From: Tridacna crocea
Lineage: Eukaryota > Mollusca > Bivalvia > Cardiida > Cardiidae
NCBI GenBank assembly: GCA_943736015.1
Contig: OX031064.1
Coordinates: forward strand, 59,069,861 to 59,133,860
Length of the DNA stretch: 64,000 bases
Direction: 5' to 3'
This document shows positions 8,421 to 20,400 of the stretch, piece after piece. A program made the translations under genes and the position numbers. The notes below the pieces were generated by a model. That model was given only the letters and a program-made list of their open reading frames with translations. It was not told the DNA's origin and did not search any database. Within the stretch, counting starts at the first letter, position 1; the number at the start of each line of letters is the position of its first letter.

Positions 8421-11400
8421 TCAGAAAAATGACCCTGTCTTCTTTAATTTCATCTTTTTGTATTCACCCTCTTGATTTGCCAGTGATCCTAAAAGTTCTT
8501 TTACTTTTCTCTTTCTCTCTTTATCTTTATCCATCTGATCTTTCAATCTCTGTCTAGCAATAAACTGAGTATCTTTCTTGAGTTCCCTGCGAGCCCCTTT
8601 CATTTCCTTTTTGTATTTATGTAACAATTTCTGTTTTTCGTTCAACTCCTTGCTGCCCTTTTTGTACTTTTTCCTTCCATCGAAACTGAAAGAGCAAATA
8701 CAGGGTAATCAACAAATGGATAAAAACATGAAGAATACTTTGGTGGTGTATCAAGCTATCCTGGTCTTTAACCCATTACCACACAACCCCTACTTTTGAC
8801 GCCCCTGAGAAAGAAGCCTTTAGAAAACATTGCGGGAAAAGGAGAAAATGCTGGTTACCAGCATTTTCTCCTTTTCCCACAATGTTTTCTACCCTTCATA
8901 AAAGAAATTTGAAATTTTCGGTCACTTTTATTTTGTCGTCTGCAAATCCTTTGAATTTGGACCAGTCTAAAATATTGTTGTTTGCTAATGAGTTAACTCT
9001 TTACCAAACGGCAAAATTTTAGACAGGTCCAAATCAAAAGCACTTGTAGACAACAAAAAAATAAACAAAACTCAGGAGTTGAAATTTGATTTAGGACGGG
9101 TAGAAAACATTGTGGGAAAAGGAGAAAATGCTGGTTACCAGCATTTTCTTCTTTTTCCCACAATGTTTTTGAAAGGCTTCTTTCTCAGGGTCGTAAAAAC
9201 CAGGGATTGTTTGGTAAAGGGTTAATCACCAACCATTTTTAAGAACATTTTTTTATTTTATTCTCTATGTTTTCTGCCTGAGAAAGTAACAGAACTACTG
9301 ATTGGCTGAACCAGATGATTTTTGCCAATCAGCAGTTCTGTTATTTTCATGCTGAAGAATAAGACTTAAGAACGTTCATAGAAATGGTTGATAAATATTG
9401 ACCAATTGTTTCAACTTCTTGAAACACTTCAACTTCTTCAACTTCCACAATGCTTTCAAAGACATTTCCTATTACAAGAGCAACTTTTGCTTTCAAAAAT
9501 TTTTAACTCTTTACCAAATGACAAAATTTTAGGCTGGTCCGAATTCAGAGCATTTGCAGACGAAATATTAACTCAATACCAAACAGCAATATTTTAAGCT
9601 TGTCCAAATTGAAAACATTTGCAGACGTCATAACAAAAGTGCCTGAAAATTTGAAATCTGTTTTTTGAAGGGTAGAAAACATTGTGGGAAAAGGAGAAAA
9701 TGCTGGTTACCAGCATTTTCTGCTTTTCCCACAATGTTTTCTAATGGCTTCTTTCTCAGGGTCGTCAAAAGCAGGGATTGTGATGATGAAGAAAGTGGAA
9801 AGGGAGATGGGTTTTGTGATTTCAAAGCTTCAAAAAAAAAAAAAAAGGGATTGTGTGGTAATGGGTTGAATGTAGCTGAAATAATGCTTATTGTCAGGCA
9901 AAGAGTAGGAAACCTTGCAGAAAAAGGAGAAATTTGCGGTTAACCAGCATTTTCTCCTTTTCCCACAAGGTTTTCAAAAGGCTCATTCTTCAGGGTTTGT
10001 TAACCCTTTATCAAACAATCCCTGGTTTTTACGACTCTATAGACAGAAGCCTTCAGAAAACATTGTGGGAAAAGGAGAAAATGCCAGTAACCAGCATTTT
10101 CTCCTTTTCCAACAATGTTTTCTACCCTTCTGGACACAAATTTCAGTTTTTGAGTCAAGTTTGTCTTTTGCAAATACTTTCAATTTGGACAAGTCTAAAG
10201 TTTTTTCGTTTGTTAAAGAGTTAAAACTAGGGATCGCTTGCCAAAGGGCTAAATACTGGTACTCTGTGATACCCTTTTGTAATACCAACAGTGGTCAATT
10301 TTTATTTTAGATACATATTTTGAAACTGCAAATTTGTCTTCTGGAGATAACGTGTTAACCCCAATGTGATGTCTAAACCCTCTTTGGAACAAGAGCTTTG
10401 CAGAGCTGCTCATATATGCCCGAAGGGGCTTGTCAGTGAAATGAATTAAAGTCTAGAACACATACAGAGATCCGAATGTCAAGAGCCACATGCACAATTC
10501 CAAATTTTAAAAGTCACACACACAACCACACATCTGATATTAATTGTAGTAAGTTTGAACTTATTCAAATGGAAACTGTAGGAGTTGAATTGTAGAAGAA
10601 ATTACCAATGGACAAATGTATGGATAGACAAACGGATAGACCACTAAGTCCACAATATAACACAGCCCTTCGGACAAATGGAAAGGTTTTTGAGTATACA
10701 TGTATTTGAAGAGACCATTCTAGTAACCAGCATTTTCTATTTTGTCCCAATTATCTTCTCTCTATCAAAATCATATTTAACTGAATCACTTAGGTTTCTT
10801 CTATGCAAATGCTTTCAATTTGGATGGCAAGAACCATGCTCTGTGAAAAGGGGGCTTACTGCATCTGCAAAAAAATAATATCGACACAGGTCAGCCTGTG
10901 CAGTCCACACAGGCTGACTTGGGCAAAAGCTTTTCCCTATTGGTTGATTTTCGGTATGTCAAAGTGCCACTTTCCCTACAGATTCAGTCAATCATTAGAC
11001 TATGTGGATTTATACATCCCTAATTAAGTGGTAATTTGCTTAGTTTAACCCTTTACTCCATCGGTACTCATTGCTTGTAGGAGCCTTTGGAAAACATTGT
11101 GACAAAAGGTGAAATTTTTTGGTCATAATGTTTTCTAAGCTATCAAAAAGGTGTCATGTACACATAGGAAACGGCTTCATCCTTGCTGTTATTTCGGGTG
11201 AATAAGAGATACCATAGAAATGCCTTATGGGGTAAAGGGTTAATGGATCATGGAGTTGCATGAAGCCCCCATTTGTCAGAGCATGGCTCATAATATTTTG
11301 ATGACAGGTAAAGGGGTTCAACTACTTACTCCTCTTCTATTTGGGGCTCCATCAGAGCTAATGGTTTAGGTTTGGCCTTTTGCATTGCCAGCACTGGCAG

Positions 11401-14400
11401 TTTTTTCTTGAAACTTTCCTCACATGTAGAAATAAAAAATTCAATTCTTTTCTGAAAATAGCAATGTAAAAATGAAATAAGAAAATATTAAAATACTCTA
11501 AAGTACCTGTTATCATTGTTTATCCCTTTACCACACAGTTCTGGGTTCTATTAACCCATAAAAAGAAGACTTTCAAAAAAACTGTGGGAAAAGGAGAATG
11601 TTTCGATACCTTTTCCTTCAGTGTTTTTTAACTTTCTACAGATAAACATCACACTAAGAATGATATATAATTTGTGGTTTCATATTGCTTTCTATTTGAG
11701 TATGTAAATAGTTTGATCATCTGGTTAAGGCTTAACTCTTTACTGCACAATCCCGACTTTTAACAACCACGAGAAAGAAAGCCTTTGAAAACATTGTAGG
11801 AAAAGGAGAAAATGCTGATAATCAGCATTTTCTCCTTTTTCCCACAATCTTTTCTACCCTTCCCATATCAAATTTCAATTTATGAGTCATTTATTTTGTT
11901 GTCTGCTAAAGCTTTCAATTTGGACCAGTCCAAAAATTTGTTATATGGTAAAGAGTTAAATGCTGCTGTGAAAAAACTTCAAATTTAGCAATACAAAATA
12001 TTCAGTTTTCCAACTGAAGCATGTGTCTACAGAGTCCTATTAACTTTTTACTAGTCGTTCTTAGTTCTAATGATCCTCAGAATGGAGACTTTTAAAAACA
12101 TAACGGGAAAAAGAAGAGAAAATGCCAGTAAGAAACATGTTATCCAGCTCCTTCTCCAACAATGTTTTCCTACTATTCAAAGACAACCTCAATTATTTGA
12201 GCCATAAAGGTTCAAGTGAAGACATTGTGGTAGAATAGGAAAATCTGCTTGTTATTAACAATTGCTCATATGAAGCAAATTTGTCCTTGCCACATTTTAT
12301 TCTGATAACATGACAAGGAGGTATCATATTGATAAGAAAACCTCCAACATCAGCATTCTTTCTTTCTAATTTGAAAATTCCTCAACCAGGAAGAGCTGAC
12401 ACTTGAAAATTGTTATCTTGCATGTCTACAATATATGATCAGTATACGTGCAAAGTTTCAATACAATTGAAGGAAAACTGTAGGAGGAGTGCGTGACACA
12501 AAACTATTACTATTTTGTGCACAGATGGACACACAGACGGACACAAGGACAGACAGAATGATTCCAGTTCACCTTGAAAACATTTATTTTGCTGGGGTAT
12601 AAGAATTATGATTACATCACTGTTACCTTAAAAGCTTCTGGATAATGATCAGTTGGTAGTTTTTTGCATAGATGTATCACAGGTGAGAAAATGGTTTTAT
12701 AAGATGGCATACTGCGGTACAACAAAGAAAACTCTTCCAATAACGTAATACACTGTTGCACTGCCTCCAATCTGAAAAAAAAAGTGACATGTACAACTAA
12801 AAAAATTCCCAACATTTTACAGTTGGCTCTAATTAAAGCATTTGTTGGAGTCTCCCACATGGCATCAATGGTATAATTTTTCTATAAAAAGGTAGTAAAC
12901 ACTGTTGTATGAGGAGAAAATGCAAGCTATTCCCACTTTCTTCTATTCCCCATTTTTTTCTTTTTTAACCACTAACTGCAGTTGCATCTGAAAGACTTTT
13001 TTAGGTATGGTAACTATAAAAAGTGTAAAAAATAGACTTTATTTTTATGTAAATACTGTCAAAAAACAATAGTTTTTACTGTAATGTGTGTCAACAAACA
13101 GTTTTCTGTAGCATATTTTTGTAGGACCAAGGTTGATCTGTACATTTTATCAAGTACTAAAAGATCTATAATTAAAATGACCTACTTGACTTTTATGTAA
13201 TTACATGTACTGTCAAAAAACAATAGTTTTTACTGTAATGTTTGTCAATAAACAGTTTTCTGTAGCATTTTTTTGTAGGACCAAGGTTGGTCTGTACATT
13301 TTATTAAGTACAAAAAGAACTATAATTATAATGACTTACTTGAATCTGTCACTCTTGTACATGTCCACATCTACCTCTGGACCCAACATTTTACTGAGTG
13401 ACCATTTGCTACTAATCTCTCTACAAAAAATAAAAATATTTACCCTAAAATCATATTTCAGACACCTGGGATCAAGACATGTAATGAAGGCAACATTTCA
13501 GAAGTATTGGTGTCAGTGCTTTAACCCATTAGCACACAATCCCTGCTTTAGACGACCCTGAGAAAGAAGCCTTTAGAAAACATTGTGGGAAAAGGGGAAA
13601 ATGCTGGTAACCAGCATTTTCTCCTTTTCCCACAATGTTTTCTTCTCTTTCAGACACAAATACCAACATCTGAGCTGCATTCAATATGTCTTCATGGTGT
13701 TCTTTCAATTTGGACAAGTCTAAAATTGTGGTAAAAATTAATCCTTTACCCCATCAGGCGTCTCTGAGGTATCTCAAATTGACCCTAAATAACAGCAAGG
13801 ATGAAGCCGTTTGTTATATGTATATGACACCTTTTGATAGCATAAGAAAACATTTTGACAAAAGGTGAAATTGCTCGTCACGAGCAATTTCACCTTTTGC
13901 CACAATGTTTTCAAAAGACTCCTACAAGCATGCATAGAAATGAGTATCTGTGGAGTAGAGGGTTAAGTGAAATTTGCACTCAGTGGACAGAAATCAGATT
14001 GTGATACTATACCAGCAATATTGTGACACATGCTGTGGTAAAAACCAATTTTTTTCCCCATAAAAACGTATGAAATAAGTAATTTTAACTATGATAATCT
14101 TAACCCTTTACCACACAACAAAATTTTAGACCCATGCAAATTGAAATAATTTCCAGACAACAATTTCATAGCGACTCAAATGACGCAATTTATCTTTGAC
14201 AGGGTAGAAAACATTGTGGGAAAAGGAGAAAATGCTGGTTACCAGCATTTTCTTCTTTTCCCACCTTGCCCAGGGTCGTCAAAAGTCGTCATTGTGTGGT
14301 AAAGGGTTAATTCATAATAGATCTACCCACTCGCTGTTATTATTTCAGAATTTGTATTTACATGAACTTGTAATTGATACAATGTTGCCAGTCAGGTATT

Positions 14401-17400
14401 GAGTCTTTAACTCTTTATCACACGACAAAATTTTAGACTGGTTCAAATTGAAAGCTTTTGCAGACGACAAAATAAAGGTGACTGAAAAATTGAAATTTGT
14501 TCTGGGAAGGGTAGAAAACACTGTAGGAAAAGGAGAAAATGCTGGTAACCAGCATTTTCTCCTTTTCCTACAGTGTTTTCAAAAGGCTTTCTTTCTCAGG
14601 GTCATCAAAAGTCGGGATTGTGTGGTAAAGAGTTAACAAATACAACATGTGGAATTATGTATTGTAATCTGTCATCATGGTACAAAATCTTTGACATTTT
14701 CTGATATATCTGTCATTATTGACAGACATTTACTTTAAGTCATTACCAAACAACAAAAAAATAGACATGTCCAAATCGAAAGCATTCCAGACAACAAAAG
14801 AAAAGTGACTGAAAATTTGAAATTTGTTTTGTAAAGGGTAGAAAACATTGTGGGAAAAGGAGAAAATGCTGGTTACCAGCATTTTCTCCTTTTCTCACAT
14901 AGTTTTCTAAAGGCTTCTTTCTCAGGGTCGTCAAAAGTAGGGATTGTGTGGTAATTGGTTAAACTAGGGCTAGACGTCGACTATCAAAGGGCAGGTAACT
15001 ATCATAGGGTAGGTAACTCTCAAAATGTTTTTAGCTCACCTGAGCACGAAGTGCTCATGGTGAGCTATTGTGATCGTGCTGTGTCCGGCGTCCGTCGTGC
15101 GTCGTCAACTTTTTACATTGTGTACGCTCTACAGGCCACAGTTTTGGTCGGATACTCATGAAAGTTGGTCAGGATGTTTGTCTCGATGAAATCTCGGACG
15201 AGTTCGAAAGTGGGTCATGTGGGGTCAAAAACTAGGTCACTAGGTCAAATCTTAGAAAAACCTTGTGTACGATCTAGAGGCCGCATTTTCAGTCCGATAC
15301 TCATGAAAGTTGGTCAGGATGTTTGTCTCGATGATATCTCGGACGAGTTCGAAAGTGGGTTACGTGGGGTCAAAAACTAGGTAATCAGGTCAAATCTTAG
15401 AAAAACCTTGTGTACGCTCTAGAGGCCACATTTTCAGTCGGATACTCATGAAAGTTGGTCAGGATGTTTGTCTCGATGATATCTCGGACGAGTTCGAAAA
15501 TGGGTCACGTGGGGTCAAAAACTAGGTCACCAGGTCAAATCTTAGAAAAACCTTTTGTACGCTCTAGAGGCCACATTTTCAGTCGGATACTCATGAAAGT
15601 TGGTCAGGATGTTTGTCTCGATGATATCTCGGACGAGTTCGAAAATGGGTCACGTGGGGTCAAAAACTAGGTCACCAGGTCAAATCTTAGAAAAACCTTT
15701 TGTACGCTCTAGAGGCCACATTTTCAGTCGGATACTCATGAAAGTTGGTCAGGATGTTTGCCTGGATGATATCTCGGACAAGAACGAAAATGGGTCATGT
15801 GGGGTCAAAAACTAGGTCACTAGGTCAAATGTTAGAAAAACCTGTTGTAGGCTCTAGAGGCCACATTTTCAGTCCGAAACTCTTGTAAGTTGGTCAGAAT
15901 GTTTGTCTTGATGATATCTCAGACAGGTTTGAAAATGGGTCATTGGGGGTTAAAAACTAGGTCACCAGGTCAAATCTTAGAAAAACCTTGTATATGCTCT
16001 GGATGCCACATTTTCAGTCCAACACTCTTGAAAATTAGTCAGAATGTTTGCCTTTATAATATTTTGGATGAGTTTGAATATGGGTCATGTTGGGTCAAAA
16101 ACTGGGTCAATAGGTCAAATGTTATAAACACCTTTTGTATGCTCTGGAGGACACATTTTCAGTCTGATACTCCTAAAACTTGTTCATAATATTTGTCCTG
16201 GTGATACCTTGAATGAGTTTGAAAATGGGTCATGTGGAGTCAAAAACTAGGTCAATGGGTCAAATATTAGAAAAACCTTGTGTACACTCCAGAGGCTACA
16301 TTTTCTGCCTGATACTCTTCAGACTTGGTCAGAATGTTTGTTTTGGTGATGTCTCAAAAGAGTTTGATAATGGGTATTTGTTGGGTCCAAAACTAGGTCA
16401 CTTGATGAAATCTTAGAAAAACCTTTTGTACACTGTAGAGGCCACATTTTCGGTCCAATACTCATGAAACTTGGCCAGAATGTTTGTCTTATTGATATCT
16501 CAAAAGTGTTTGATGATGGGTAATGTCTGATAAAAAACTAGGTCACTGGGAAACTAGATGGTGCATGTTTGGTCAATAAACTCAGGTGAGCGATTTCAGG
16601 GCCATCATGGCCCTCTTGTTTGATATCATTATGTATTATTTTCAATTTAACACTTTACCAAACAACATGATTTTAGATTGGTTAAAATTGAAAGTATTTA
16701 CAGATGCCAAATCTAACATTGATTAGATTGTAAAATTTGCTTGTGATAGAATAGAAAACACTGTATTGAAAAGGAGAAAATGCTGGTTTCCAGTATTTTC
16801 TCCTTTTCCCACTGTTTTCAGAAGGCTTCTTTCTCAGGGTTGTAAAAACCCATGACTGTTTGGTAAAACGTTAAATAGTTCTATTGCTTGGAATCTACGC
16901 ATGTCCTGTACATTTAAGAAAGCAACTGCAGACGAGACTTAGTGTGGGAAACTGCAAGCAGTGCTCAGGTTTTCAATCAGTGTATACTGAATTACTTACG
17001 TTTTGACAGGAGACGTTATATGCAGTAGGTTGATCGTCTTTCCAACAGGTTTGAATGGTGGTACAACCTTTTCATCTTAAAGTGAAAAAAAAAAAAGAAC
17101 ATCATTAAGTTTAACCCTTTACTCCATAGATACTCATTTCTATGTATTGCTAGTAGGAGCCTTTGGAAAACATTGTGACAAAAGGTGAAATTGCTCGTGA
17201 CGAGCAATTTCACCTTTTGTCACAATGTTTCCTGACCTATCAAAAGGTGTCATATACACATAAGAGACTGCTTCATCATTGTTGTTATTTAGGGTCTATT
17301 AGAGATACCATAGAAATGCATTATGGGATAAAGGGTTACTCACTAATTACCTACCAAAACAATTTCACAGCAACTATCTTTAAAAACCTGCTAGTAAAAA

Positions 17401-20400
17401 ATAGATAGTCACTAAATTTCTAGTGACTAGAAATTCAGGTCTAATTCACAAGCATGTGTATAATTATGGTGGCAAAAGACAACATTGCTCCTAATGAGCA
17501 CTTGATTCTTTTCCATCATATTTGCCAAGGTAGCCTAAAGCAAGTAAAAAGGAAAATCTGGAGGTGGCTACATGGTATCCGAGTTAACTCCCTACCAGAT
17601 GACAACATTTTGGGCCAAATTCAAAACTTAAGCAGACAACAAATTCACTCAATACCAAACAACAAAATTTTAGGTTTGTCCAAATCGAAAGTATTTGCAG
17701 GTGACAAAATAAGTGACTGAAAATTTGAAATTTGTCTTGTGAAGGGTAGAAAACATTGTGGGAAAAGGAGAAAATGCTGGTTACCAGCATTTTCTCCTTT
17801 TCCCACATTGTTTTCTATAGGCTTCTTTCTTAGGGGCATCTCAAGTTGGGATTGTGTGGTAATGGGTTAATTGATGAACAAATTCCCTTTGAACTGGAAG
17901 TTGGCAGTAACCATCTTTTATAGTGACTGTGATACAAGAAAATGTCAAACTTTTCACGATACAATGAAGGCATTTTCACAGTACAATGAAGGCATTTTCA
18001 CAGCACAATGAAGGCAATGACAGGGATATGACAAAACCTTGATATTTTCTGTGAAATGGCCAAACTAGAGGTAATCCCCTGATCTGTACATCATGGTGAA
18101 GAATTGTGTAGGTTTTGTCTTGATACACTTACTGCATGGAAAAATATTGGAATTTTGATAAATTGCAGAGTCAAATGGCTTTTTCTCGTCCTCTGTGCTT
18201 AGTTTTTCTCAATCAATCTATGCATTATATTCCAGCAAACTCATGTCGACAAATTTTAATGTTATCAGAATGGTGTTCTAAAAATTCAGACCCTTTGAAA
18301 ATAACCTTGTCATGAAATTTTAAGCAATTAGTATCCCAATAGCATTTGTCAAAATTATCTTAATATTTTGCTGAAATTCCGCTATCTGTCCATTATGGTG
18401 TATCAAAACAAAAATCATAAGATAAACCACCTTGTGCCTAATACTTACATTTGTTAGGTTCTTTAGTACAAGACAGGAATAAAATTCCATGTAGAAAGTT
18501 TATAGTTTCAGGTACCAGTCTTTTTGACATTGACACATACTGTAGAAGTAAAACATAAATCCATATTATACCAGTCCATCTGTAGACATTCGCACTATAA
18601 AGGTTTTAAATATGATACAACACATATGTAAGAACTAGAAATTACATATTCAAGAAGAAAAGAGCAAAAAGTTCTAAAGTCACAAGCAATATCATAAAAA
18701 AACATTATTCATTGGATTTGCCACTACAAGGTAAATGATTCAGGGGAATTTGTCTAACCCAAGATCTACATGGTTCTATATCTTTTTAAGCCTTTTCTAA
18801 ATGACACATTTTAGACTGTCCCAAACTCAAAGTGTTTGCAGAAGACAATTTTGAATTTGATAAGAATATGGCAGAAAGTTTTCTGATAGGCTAGAAAACA
18901 CTGTAGGAAAAGGAGAAATTGCTCGTTACGAGCAATTTCTCCTTTTCCCTCAGTGTTTTCTGAAGAATTGTACTGCAGACAAGTAAAAACCAGGGTTTGT
19001 TTGGGAAAGAGTTCAGCTAGAATTGTCTAAACAGCAACAATAAGAAGTGGCCATTTTCTACAAGATGCAAATAATTTTTATTTTGATTAATATATCTTTT
19101 GGTTTGTTTTGTGTTTGGCATCCTTTTACAGTTACATTGTGGAAATCAGTGAACCTGTCCTGGATTTTTTGTTACCAGTTCCTAAAACAACATTACTTCC
19201 AAGCCACTAGCTACCTTCCTACAAAAAAAGTCTTTATACAATATGAAAAAGAAATTAATCCTGTTGCACTATGACTAATTCTTGGAAATAACTCAGCTGA
19301 GCTGAAGGTTGACACAGCAATGCCTGTAATTTAAATCAAGAATGACACCAACAGAAGTTTATCTAGTAGTCAAAGCACTAATGTATAAAAGAACAAATTT
19401 TTCAAATTTCTTACTTCAAGACATAAGTTACATAGAAGAAGGCCAGTCACGACATCTCTACTATGGTGAACAGAACACTGAGATAAAATCTGACACATAA
19501 ACAACATGGTTGGTGTTGTTACATGGTGATAAAAATCTGAGGTTGGGAATAAAGTGGATACCAGCTTGAATAACATCACCTGCAGACAAGAAAATTTGTT
19601 TTTTTTTTTCTAAAATCCAAGAAAATTTGATTTTTTTTTTAATCTAAAATACAAAGAACTATCTAAAAGCATTACTGTAAAGACTTTTTATCTAAAATAC
19701 AAAGTACTGTCTAAAAAAATTACTGTAAAAGACTGTCTTAAAACATTTCAAATATATTTAACCCTTTGCAACACTTATCTTGGGTTGTACATTGCTAGGA
19801 ACCAGCATTTTCTCCTTTAACTCTTTATCAAACAACAAAATTTTAGACTGGTCCAAATTGAAGGCACTTGCAGATGACAAAATAAACTTAACTCAAAAAT
19901 TGAAATTTGTTTCCAGCAGGATAGAAAACATTGTGGGAAAAGGAGAAAATGCTGGTAACCAGCATTTTCTCCTTTTCCCACAATGTTTTCAAAAGGCTTC
20001 TGTCTCATGATCATAAAAACCAGGGATTGTTTGGTAAAGGGTTAACCACAACGTTCTCTATCCTTTGAGAAGCAAATCCTATCATACAAGTTAAATACAA
20101 TTTCTTGTCATCAAATGCTTTGATATCAATTTATATTTTTCTCATCTGAAAGAGTGAAAGTAAGACCAGAACAAAATATAAAGTAAAATAACACTACAGA
20201 CAATTTTTATTTCTTCTGTAAGGAGTGTTGATCAAGAGCAGATAGCACTAAACATACAGTTTGACCTTGTCTGTGATACCCTTCATATTGTTTTTGGCAA
20301 AGACAATGTTGAACCCTATGTTTAGTGCACTCTGATGAACTCGGTGTTCTATAAAAGTTCTGTATACATCTACATATAGTTTCAAAAGTCTAGGGTCATC

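Noticed and set aside
15165-16416. Repeated ORFs with QDVCLDDISDEFE-type units
   Set aside because: They follow the 145-bp DNA unit, shift frame between units and lie in the Helitron-like core.
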